DNA of 8,291 bases. Source: Oscillospiraceae bacterium (GTDB taxonomy: Bacteria; Bacillota; Clostridia; Saccharofermentanales; Saccharofermentanaceae). Location: assembly GCA_902782985.1 (NCBI GenBank), contig CACZPC010000272.1:1-8291 (forward strand), given 5' to 3'. The position numbers and the translations under genes were made by a program. The notes beneath the pieces were generated by a model that saw nothing but the letters and a program-made list of their open reading frames with translations, made no database searches and was not told the DNA's origin. This document shows, piece after piece, positions 1-6,337 of this stretch (position 1 is its first letter; every line of letters starts with the position of its first letter).

Positions 1-84
1 CGTGAGAGAAGAAATAACTTCAATGACGATAATAACGGCGGTGATGATGATAATAACAGAAGAGGCAGAAGGATCGAATTCTGA
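1..84 (+). CDS. C-terminal tail of an upstream gene, Asn/Asp/Arg-rich (partial, 5' end outside the window)
   Basis: Frame 1 is open from the first base to a TGA at 82-84 and encodes 27 residues. They form a low-complexity tail rich in Asn, Asp and Gly, flanked by Arg clusters, ending RRGRRIEF. A strong terminator begins 22 nt after the stop, which is where a gene end is expected. Such charged, disordered tails occur on RNA- or DNA-binding proteins, such as DEAD-box helicases, but also on many others, so no function is assigned. The frame choice rests only on the stop position and composition. The overlapping frame-2 reading that starts at base 2 runs straight through the terminator and is less likely. 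Confidence 0.55.
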   Translation, partial: RERRNNFNDDNNGGDDDNNRRGRRIEF

Positions 85-106
85 TAAGTCTCAGATAAGT
101 TATCTC

Positions 107-140
107 AAGAGGTGTTCGCAGATGCGGACACCTCTTTTAT
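107..140 (+). terminator. Rho-independent terminator
   Basis: The left arm AAGAGGTGTTCGC (107-119) pairs with the right arm GCGGACACCTCTT (124-136) to give a 13-bp stem with one T-G wobble, closed by the four-base loop AGAT. The right arm runs into TTTTAT (135-140). On the opposite strand the stem is not followed by a T run, so it acts on the plus strand. It ends the upstream gene and separates it from the operon that starts near position 195. Confidence 0.9.
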
Positions 141-179
141 ATTTTCACGTAAAATATCCGATAAATTGTACCTGCTTTA

Positions 180-188
180 TGCTAATAT
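180..188 (+). promoter_or_regulatory. Candidate extended -10 promoter for the operon
   Basis: TGCTAATAT matches the extended -10 pattern TGn followed by a TATAAT-like hexamer (TAATAT at 183-188). No good -35 hexamer lies at the right distance: TTGTAC at 166-171 is only 11 nt away. Recognition would therefore rest on the TG extension. The site lies between the terminator and the first gene's ribosome binding site, and would give a leader of about 28 nt. The location is right, but in AT-rich sequence such a match can arise by chance. Confidence 0.35.
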
Positions 189-205
189 ATTCCGTGGATA
201 TGTAC

Positions 206-211
206 AGGAGG
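206..211 (+). promoter_or_regulatory. Ribosome binding site that fixes the first gene's start at 223
   Basis: AGGAGG lies 11 nt before the ATG at 223. The same frame is open back to a GTG at 112, but that codon sits inside the terminator stem and has no Shine-Dalgarno. The residues it would add do not resemble a membrane protein's N-terminus. The ATG at 223 is therefore the start used here. Confidence 0.75.
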
Positions 212-222
212 TTATAACCTAC

Positions 223-795
223 ATGGATTCCGTTTATGAGGATATAGTTAAGCGAGACAGCGGAAAGATCGGAAAAGTTTTTCCGGTGCTGTCAGTCATT
301 GGTGTTGTTATATTCGGTATTATCGTGAATATATTGCCGATCCTTATGGGTATCAATATCATATTTTTTACCGGTATTCTTACCATAGCTGCAGGTGCTA
401 TAATCTGGCATCTCAACAGGAAGTTTAAAGTTGAATTTGAGATATCTCTTGTTAATGATCAGGTCACTGCTACTCAGATAATTGCCCAGAGTAAGAGGGA
501 AGAGCTTATGCTCTTTACCGTCAGAGATTGTGAATTTATAGGTCCGGTTACTTCTGACAGATATAAGACTGACAAAGAGAATGTCGAATATGCCGTCAAT
601 TGTACCGAGACACGAAATCTAAGGATCATAGATGATAACTGGTATATGCTCGTAAATCAGGGCGGTTCCAGATATATGCTCATTTTCAGATTTAATGAAG
701 ATATCTACCCGCTTTTAAGAAGGTTTAATCCCAGAGCTACTGTTGTCATGCCCGATCTGATCAGAGGGAGAAAGAAAAATGATGACAACGCCTGA
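223..795 (+). CDS. Small two-helix membrane protein, DUF6106-like
   Basis: The protein is 190 aa. A short charged N-terminus (residues 1-18, containing EDIVKRDSGK) is followed by two hydrophobic segments at about 19-38 and 41-63. The remaining roughly 125 residues are soluble, probably cytoplasmic, with alternating beta-strand-like stretches and several Tyr/Arg pairs. The C-terminus is basic and then acidic (RGRKKNDDNA). The 'LVKR'-like opening, the paired helices and the size recall the DUF6106 family of Clostridia, whose function is unknown. This match is from memory and moderate. The gene overlaps the thioesterase by 17 nt, so the two are probably translationally coupled. It is the first gene after the terminator. 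No catalytic motif is visible. Confidence 0.85.
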   Translation: MDSVYEDIVKRDSGKIGKVFPVLSVIGVVIFGIIVNILPILMGINIIFFTGILTIAAGAIIWHLNRKFKVEFEISLVNDQVTATQIIAQSKREELMLFTVRDCEFIGPVTSDRYKTDKENVEYAVNCTETRNLRIIDDNWYMLVNQGGSRYMLIFRFNEDIYPLLRRFNPRATVVMPDLIRGRKKNDDNA

Positions 796-1543
796 GTATT
801 CAGAACTTCAGTTTACCGTAAAGGGGACTGAATGCAGTACATTCAGCACTTTAGCACCCAATGTATTATTGGGTGATCTTCAGGAAACGGCAGACAAGGG
901 TGCAGGAGACTGCGGTTTTGACAGGACCGTTATCAATAAGCTCAATGCTTGCTGGATCATCATCAGGATGAAGGTCCATATGGAGAGATATCCCGATTGG
1001 AGGGAGACTTTCACCATCAGGACATGGAGCAGGGGATGTGACAAGCTTTTCTTTAACAGGGAATATGAGCTTTATGATAAAGAAGGCAAACGCATCGGAT
1101 ATGCTTCTTCTATATGGATACTTGCGGATATCGACACTCACAGACCTTTGATACCCAATAGGATCGATGGGCTGGCATCTCCTGTTGTTCAGCAGGATAA
1201 ACTTGTATTCGGTGAGATCTGTCCCAAACCCAAGCAGATGAAGATCGATGACTTTATGGGGATTGAGCCCGCTATACTCAAGTTTGCCGATTATTCCGAA
1301 CTGGACCATAATCATCATGTGAATAATACGAGATATATGGCCTGGGTATTTGATGCTCTCTACAAATCAGGTGTTGATATATCTGCAGTCAAAGATTTCT
1401 CTATCCACTATATCTGTGAGGTAAAGTGCGGTGAAAGAGTATCGATCTACGTTAATGAGACCGACTTCGGTTATATTGTTTCAGGTTTTAAGAACGATAA
1501 TGATACTCATGTATTTGATTCCGAAATATATATTTTTATTTAG
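779..1543 (+). CDS. Acyl-ACP thioesterase (FatA/FatB-type, double hotdog)
   Basis: The 254-aa protein has the usual length for bacterial acyl-ACP thioesterases. These enzymes hydrolyse acyl-ACP in the cytoplasm, release free fatty acid and so end chain elongation. The N-terminal hotdog contains the family-type segment around residues 58-86 (ACWIIIRMKV, then RTWSRG). The second hotdog carries DHNHHVNNTRYM at 176-187, matching the family's D-x-N-x-H-V-N-N-x-x-Y signature. N178 and H180 are the expected active-site residues. E214 or C217 (CEVKCGER) is the probable third one. No signal peptide is present. The start is ATG 779, preceded by GAGGGAG; ATG 782 directly follows and would be nearly equivalent. 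The gene overlaps the preceding one by 17 nt. Chain-length preference cannot be read from the sequence. Confidence 0.93.
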   Translation: MMTTPEYSELQFTVKGTECSTFSTLAPNVLLGDLQETADKGAGDCGFDRTVINKLNACWIIIRMKVHMERYPDWRETFTIRTWSRGCDKLFFNREYELYDKEGKRIGYASSIWILADIDTHRPLIPNRIDGLASPVVQQDKLVFGEICPKPKQMKIDDFMGIEPAILKFADYSELDHNHHVNNTRYMAWVFDALYKSGVDISAVKDFSIHYICEVKCGERVSIYVNETDFGYIVSGFKNDNDTHVFDSEIYIFI

Positions 1544-1551
1544 AAGTAAAA

Positions 1552-1560
1552 TGATATAGA
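1552..1560 (+). promoter_or_regulatory. Candidate internal extended -10 promoter before the ABC genes
   Basis: The 51-nt gap after the thioesterase is unusually AT-rich and holds TGATATAGA, an extended -10 type match (TG, one base, TATAGA). A TAGAAT hexamer overlaps it at 1557-1562. No convincing -35 element precedes it. There is no terminator in the gap, so any promoter here would add to read-through transcription. The evidence is weak. Confidence 0.25.
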
Positions 1561-1594
1561 ATATAGAGAATGTGATCTTGTAGGAGGCAACATA

Positions 1595-2533
1595 ATGATC
1601 GAGATCAAAGATCTTCATAAATCCTATGGCGATAAGCATGCCGTCAGAGGTATAAGTTTCAAAGTTGAAAAGGGCGAAGTATTAGGCTTTCTCGGACCCA
1701 ATGGTGCCGGTAAGTCTACTACGATGAATATAATCTCGGGATATCTTTCCATGACATCAGGTTCCGTTATCATCAACGGACATGATATCCTCGATGAGCC
1801 GGAGGAAGCCAAGAAGTGTATTGGTTATCTTCCCGAGCTTCCCCCGTTATATCTTGATATGACAGTACTTGAGTATCTTACGTTTGTATGTGATCTCAAG
1901 AAGGTGCCCAAAGATCAGCGAAAGGTACAACTTGCCAAGATCCTTTCGATGGTAAAGATAACAGATGTAGCTGACAGACTTATCGGTAACCTTTCAAAAG
2001 GTTATAAGCAGAGAGTCGGTATTGCACAGGCTCTTGTAGGCGATCCTGAGATCCTCATACTTGATGAGCCAACTGTAGGTCTCGACCCTAATCAGATCCT
2101 TGAGATCAGAAAACTCATTTCAAAACTTGCTAAGACTAAGACTATAATCATCAGTTCGCATATCCTCTCCGAGATTCAGGCTATGTGTGACAGAGTAGTT
2201 ATCATTAATCACGGAAAGGTTGCCGCTATCGATACGATCACCGATCTTTCCGCCAGACTTACAGGCAATTCCAAGCTGCTTCTTTGCTTCAAGGGGGCGA
2301 TAAAGGATGTTATCAATTCCCTGAGGACCATCCCCGGTGTAAGCAGTATCTCGGAGCGTGTGACCAATGAGTCAGGTATCCATGAGATCGAGATCATTGT
2401 TGATTATTCCGCAGGCGGTGACGTAAGAGCGAACATCTTCTATAACATGGCTAAGAACGGTTGGCCTATCCTTGAGTTCCGCTCACTCGATCCTACACTT
2501 GAGGAAGTATTCCTCAGTATTACATCTGCTTGA
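1595..2533 (+). CDS. ABC transporter ATP-binding protein, GldA/CcmA-like (ABC-2 class)
   Basis: The 312-aa cytoplasmic ATPase powers the neighbouring ABC-2 permease. All nucleotide-binding motifs are intact: Walker A GPNGAGKST (34-42), signature LSKGYKQR (133-140), Walker B ILILDEP (153-159), D-loop GLDP (162-165) and switch His H189. The Q-loop position reads GYLPELPPLY (77-86), with Glu where many ABC proteins have Gln, which is common in this subclass. After about residue 215 there is a C-terminal domain ending PTLEEVFLSI, typical of GldA-like exporter ATPases. The start is well supported by AGGAGG (1582-1587) 7 nt before the ATG. The permease follows after 23 nt. The substrate is unknown; the downstream GldG-like protein places it in the gliding-type ABC group. 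Confidence 0.96.
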   Translation: MIEIKDLHKSYGDKHAVRGISFKVEKGEVLGFLGPNGAGKSTTMNIISGYLSMTSGSVIINGHDILDEPEEAKKCIGYLPELPPLYLDMTVLEYLTFVCDLKKVPKDQRKVQLAKILSMVKITDVADRLIGNLSKGYKQRVGIAQALVGDPEILILDEPTVGLDPNQILEIRKLISKLAKTKTIIISSHILSEIQAMCDRVVIINHGKVAAIDTITDLSARLTGNSKLLLCFKGAIKDVINSLRTIPGVSSISERVTNESGIHEIEIIVDYSAGGDVRANIFYNMAKNGWPILEFRSLDPTLEEVFLSITSA

Positions 2534-2556
2534 CGGTCTAAGGAGGCAAATAGATA

Positions 2557-3330
2557 ATGACAGCTGTTTTCAAAAGAGAATTTCTTTCATATTTCAGATC
2601 ACCTGTAGGATATGTTGCTTTAGCACTGTTCTCATTTCTTTCGGGGTTTCAGTTTATCAATATGATCTCCAAGGGTTACATTAGTATCTCTTCCGAGATC
2701 GTATCGCTTAGTTCATTCTTTATCATCATCGTTCCCATTATTACCATGGGTCTTCTGTCTGAGGATAAGAGAAGGGGTACGGAGATCTTGTTCTATACAA
2801 CTCCCGTAAATCTTTTTGATGTAGTATTCGGTAAATTCCTCGCTGCATTTGCACTTTTTGCGATCATGTTCGTTAATGTCATCATTCATATGATCATAAC
2901 ACTCTGCTGTAAGGGTAAGGTAGATGCCGGAGTTGTTGGAGCAACACTTGTATTTTTCTTTGTTGCCGCTCTTTATATCTCCATTGGTCTTTTTGCTTCA
3001 TCTATTACGGATTCACAGATAGTATCTGCGATCATAAGCTTCGTTATACTTCTTGTGATCTCTCTTCTTACAACGATAAGTCAGTTTGCTCAGTCCGGTG
3101 TAGCATCTTTCCTCGGTGCGACATTCTGCAAGTTTGATCCGGCTAAGGCTCAGAGTGCAGGTGAGAAGGTTGCCGCTGCATTAAGATGGTTTAATCCGCT
3201 CGATAAGACTCAGGACTTCAGATACGGTATCTTCTCCGTTTTCCCGCTTGTTTTCTGTCTTTCATTTGCTCTGGTATTTATCTACCTCACATTCAGAAAG
3301 CTTGATAAGAAGCGCTGGTCACAGAAGTAA
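2557..3330 (+). CDS. ABC-2 type permease, GldF-like
   Basis: The 257-aa integral membrane protein has about six hydrophobic segments at roughly 17-37, 48-66, 92-115, 124-147, 153-172 and 226-246. After the second segment comes SEDKRRGTEILFYTTPV (68-84), the E-x-K-R-x-G-T-type loop of ABC-2 permeases, which is expected to contact the ATPase. A loop of about 50 residues between segments five and six is mildly polar. The N-terminus (TAVFKREFLSYFRSPVGY) is the usual amphipathic start of GldF-like permeases. The start is set by AAGGAGG (2540-2546), 10 nt before the ATG. Only one permease is encoded, so a homodimer with two ATPases is the likely core. The substrate is unknown. Confidence 0.93.
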   Translation: MTAVFKREFLSYFRSPVGYVALALFSFLSGFQFINMISKGYISISSEIVSLSSFFIIIVPIITMGLLSEDKRRGTEILFYTTPVNLFDVVFGKFLAAFALFAIMFVNVIIHMIITLCCKGKVDAGVVGATLVFFFVAALYISIGLFASSITDSQIVSAIISFVILLVISLLTTISQFAQSGVASFLGATFCKFDPAKAQSAGEKVAAALRWFNPLDKTQDFRYGIFSVFPLVFCLSFALVFIYLTFRKLDKKRWSQK

Positions 3331-3353
3331 GGAATGTTGGAGGAGTAAATAAA

Positions 3354-4850
3354 ATGAGTAAAGATATCAGATCAAATGATAAAAAGGGGATGGATGCTAA
3401 GGATTCCAGATTCGGAATACTTAAGATGTATTCTCTATTATCCGTCATCATCATTGTCGCTATAGTATTGGTATTCAATGTATTTGTTGATAAGATCCTC
3501 GGAGATAAGCTTGTATTTGACTTCTCGTCTACCGGACAGAATTCAATATCCAAGATCTCCCAGGAATATATCGATTCTCTCCCCGATGATACTCATATCA
3601 GGATCATCGGTCTTATGGAGAGACCCGTTAATATCAATGATACAGCGATGGAATATGTAGTTCCTTTACTTGATGATTATCAGAATAAGTCCAATGGAAA
3701 GATCACGGTTGAATATCTTGATCCTGCGAAATATCCCGCGATCATCAATCAGCTCGATCCCGAGGGAGTATATGATCTTCAGTCAGGAATGTTCCTTGTA
3801 ACAGCAAACGGAAAGATCCAGACGATCGCGCAGGGTGACTGCTTTGCTTTCGATCAGAACTATCTTCAGAACTACGGTGCATATGTTCCTGTTGCCAATA
3901 CAGTTGAGTCTGCATTTACAAATGCTATCGTTAATCTCTCAAGAGGATATTCTCATAAGGCTTATTTCGTTACAGGTCTTCAGGAACCTTCACATCAGCA
4001 GTTCTCCAACGTTTTATCCGCATTGGGCATAGAATCAGCTGACCTTGTTGCATCTGATGATTTTACAGTTCCTGATGACTGTGAACTTCTTATCATAAAC
4101 GGCATCAATGTCGATATCTCTACTCAGATGTCATCCGCTATTCAGGAATATCTGAATAACGGGGGAAAGATCTTTGTTGCAGTAAATTACAACAATCAGA
4201 TCCCTGAGAGCTTTGATAATCTTAATGAAGCTCTTCATGTAATGAATCTTAATATCGAAGATTATGTTATCCAGGAAAATGATCCTGCATATATGCTCGA
4301 TCAGTACGGATTCCAGTCAAATATGGCTATCTTCTCGGATTTCAGCGATCTTACATCTACTAATGTAGTAAGATCTCATTACACAAGACCCGTAAGACAG
4401 TTTGATCTTCCTTATTCATATATCATTACGACTCCCGTTATCATGACATCATCATCGGCAACTGCCGTAAAGATCAATGAAAATCTTGAGATGACTCAAT
4501 ATGATAATGCTTCTCTTTATACGGCAGGTATGTATTCTACTTTTGACGGTACATCCAATCCTCCCGAAGCATATGTATTCGGTACTACGGATCTTTCATC
4601 TGATGAATATATCGGATCATACGGTACGAATGATGCAAATGTTATGCTCTTAAGAGGCATCATAAAAAAGCTTCTTCCTACCGAGAATGCCGTTGTGGTT
4701 CCGACTAAGCCCTTATCTAATTTCAGTGTCGATAATCAGAAGGTAACTGCCACATCAGTAAATGTAATGACTGCTGTTCTTATGGTAATCGTTCCAATTG
4801 CTCTCATTGCTGTCGGTGTTATCGTATTTGCTAAGAGGAAGAATCTGTAA
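3354..4850 (+). CDS. GldG-like ABC auxiliary protein, anchored at both ends
   Basis: The 498-aa protein has a hydrophobic segment at about 27-46 and another at about 472-493, followed by the basic end KRKNL. A region of roughly 425 residues between them is predicted to lie outside the cytoplasm. Directly after the first helix comes DFSSTGQNSISKISQEYI (56-73), corresponding to the 'D-L-T-x-x-x-x-y-T-L-S' entry of GldG and other ABC-auxiliary proteins. Residues 201-278 look like the family's alpha/beta domain, with a predicted strand (CELLIINGIN) then EYLNNGGKIFVAVN. The stretch YVFGTTDLSS (407-416) followed by N426, N429 and RGIIKKL is the usual final element. GGAGGAG (3339-3345) lies 8 nt before the start. 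In gliding bacteria GldG works with GldA and GldF. Here it probably forms the outward part of the ABC complex. Its binding partner is unknown. Confidence 0.9.
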   Translation: MSKDIRSNDKKGMDAKDSRFGILKMYSLLSVIIIVAIVLVFNVFVDKILGDKLVFDFSSTGQNSISKISQEYIDSLPDDTHIRIIGLMERPVNINDTAMEYVVPLLDDYQNKSNGKITVEYLDPAKYPAIINQLDPEGVYDLQSGMFLVTANGKIQTIAQGDCFAFDQNYLQNYGAYVPVANTVESAFTNAIVNLSRGYSHKAYFVTGLQEPSHQQFSNVLSALGIESADLVASDDFTVPDDCELLIINGINVDISTQMSSAIQEYLNNGGKIFVAVNYNNQIPESFDNLNEALHVMNLNIEDYVIQENDPAYMLDQYGFQSNMAIFSDFSDLTSTNVVRSHYTRPVRQFDLPYSYIITTPVIMTSSSATAVKINENLEMTQYDNASLYTAGMYSTFDGTSNPPEAYVFGTTDLSSDEYIGSYGTNDANVMLLRGIIKKLLPTENAVVVPTKPLSNFSVDNQKVTATSVNVMTAVLMVIVPIALIAVGVIVFAKRKNL

Positions 4851-4852
4851 TC

Positions 4853-6337
4853 ATGAGATCTTTGAAAAAGCTTCTTATACCGATCATATTACTTGTTGCA
4901 CTTATCATAGCTACTGCAGTAGGTCTTAAGCTAAAGGGCAACTCTGCTGTCGAGACATCGGAGACACAGGCGAATTTCGGTTTTTACAACGTATCTAATG
5001 CGGAAATACAGAATCTTTCTGTCACATCCAAGGAAGGAGATAATATTTCATTTTCTTCCACGATCGATGAATCCGGTACACAGATCTGGACACTTGATAA
5101 TGATGACGGACTTATCGATATCTCACAAGTTGCCGTCATTCAGTATGTATCTATCCTTTCAAGCTATACTTCTACGGCGATCATATCCGATCCTGCCGCT
5201 TTGAGTGAATATGGACTTGAGACGCCTGATTATACCGTAACGATCACAAAGACTGACGGCACGGTTGATAATATCTATGTCGGCGGTATATCTTATGACG
5301 GCAAGAATTGCTATTGTATGGTAGAAGGTGACCCCGCCTTATATCTTGTTGCGATCGTTAAAAGAGAAAACTGTGCTTATACCGTAGAGAATTTTAGAAG
5401 TACCGAGATACTTAATCTTTCATATGATCATATAGATTCCATTGAATTCATCAGGAATTCCGATGAGCTTGATATTACCATAGATTGTCAGACTGATGAA
5501 AACGGTAATCCCGATTTCTCGGTAATATCACCTTTTGAGAGAGAGACAAACGGTTTCTTTGATTCTACTTTAAAGTTCTTCGCTAAGCTTAATGTGTCGG
5601 GTTTTGCCGACATTACTCCCATGGAGCTTGCTCAATACAGACTGGATGAACCCGAATATACTTTTATCTATACTTTGAATAACGGTACGGCTTATACGAT
5701 TGAGCTCTCCTCTAATATGGGCGGATTTTACTACGGAAGTTGCAACAGTTATGACGGATATTTTAAGATCGATACAAATTATCTGGAAGGAGGTCTTGAT
5801 CTTCCTCTTTTGAATATGATCGATAATGATATCGTCAGCTTTGAAGCTAATGAGATCTCTTCAATCGAAGGAAGTTACGATGGTGATTCGTTTGTATTTG
5901 ATATAAACTGCGTCGAGAATATGACTGAAGCGGAAGCAACAGCTACCTTAAATCTCAGAAATGCATATGTACAGACCACGTCAGGCAGGACATATGCCGC
6001 TTTCCTGTTTGAAAATCTTGTAACTATCGAGATCGGCGGTACAGATCTTAATGCAGATCCCGAATATGATCCCGTAATGACATTTACATATTTTACGAAG
6101 GATTATTCGACTACGACAGTTGATTTTACCGTAAGAGATACTAATTCTTATTACGTATTCATTGACGGTGAATATAGCGGTTTTTATGTCTTTGCCGATG
6201 AGTTATTCCATTACGGCGGTGAAGATTCTTATAACTATGGTGCATGGTCTGCATACCTTTTGACTCAGCAGGCTATTGATAATGCGATCAATAATATCTA
6301 TGATATGCCGGCAGAATCGGAGACAGTAGAAGGATGA
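4853..6337 (+). CDS. DUF4340-type membrane-anchored protein with three related modules
   Basis: The 494-aa protein has one N-terminal hydrophobic segment (about 6-25, after RSLKK), acting as a signal anchor, and a predicted extracytoplasmic, Asp/Tyr/Thr-rich remainder. Residues 117-166 carry the DUF4340 hallmark: LSEYGLETPDYTVTI, then DGT, then a glycine-rich turn and EGDPALYLV. Related blocks recur at 259-308 (LAQYRLDEPEYTFIYT) and at about 404-450 (YDPVMTFTYFT, then DGEYSGFYVFADEL), spaced 140-142 residues apart. DUF4340 proteins commonly lie next to GldG-like ABC genes, and their biochemical role is unknown. The start lies 2 nt after the previous stop, with AGAGGAAG upstream inside the preceding gene, so translation is probably coupled. 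No catalytic motif or lipobox is seen. Confidence 0.88.
   Translation: MRSLKKLLIPIILLVALIIATAVGLKLKGNSAVETSETQANFGFYNVSNAEIQNLSVTSKEGDNISFSSTIDESGTQIWTLDNDDGLIDISQVAVIQYVSILSSYTSTAIISDPAALSEYGLETPDYTVTITKTDGTVDNIYVGGISYDGKNCYCMVEGDPALYLVAIVKRENCAYTVENFRSTEILNLSYDHIDSIEFIRNSDELDITIDCQTDENGNPDFSVISPFERETNGFFDSTLKFFAKLNVSGFADITPMELAQYRLDEPEYTFIYTLNNGTAYTIELSSNMGGFYYGSCNSYDGYFKIDTNYLEGGLDLPLLNMIDNDIVSFEANEISSIEGSYDGDSFVFDINCVENMTEAEATATLNLRNAYVQTTSGRTYAAFLFENLVTIEIGGTDLNADPEYDPVMTFTYFTKDYSTTTVDFTVRDTNSYYVFIDGEYSGFYVFADELFHYGGEDSYNYGAWSAYLLTQQAIDNAINNIYDMPAESETVEG

Noticed and set aside
2..217. Frame-2 open reading of 71 codons from base 2
   Set aside because: It runs through the perfect terminator hairpin and its T run, has no ribosome binding site, and the encoded residues resemble no protein. 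Frame 1 gives a more plausible gene tail ending before the terminator.
112..222. N-terminal extension of the first operon gene from a GTG at 112
   Set aside because: The GTG lies inside the terminator stem and has no Shine-Dalgarno. AGGAGG at 206-211 clearly serves the ATG at 223.
866..1318. 150-codon minus-strand open frame antisense to the thioesterase
   Set aside because: It lies entirely within a clearly recognised plus-strand gene, shows no domain or start signal, and is the kind of shadow frame expected from codon bias.
1544..1594. Possible terminator or riboswitch in the gap before the ABC ATPase
   Set aside because: No inverted repeat with a T run is present and the stretch is too short for a known riboswitch. 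Only a weak promoter-like match is seen.
5785..5794. Strong internal Shine-Dalgarno-like GGAAGGAGGT within the DUF4340-type gene
   Set aside because: It encodes Glu-Gly-Gly of the protein and is not followed at a suitable distance by a start codon opening a useful frame. It may at most cause a brief ribosome pause.
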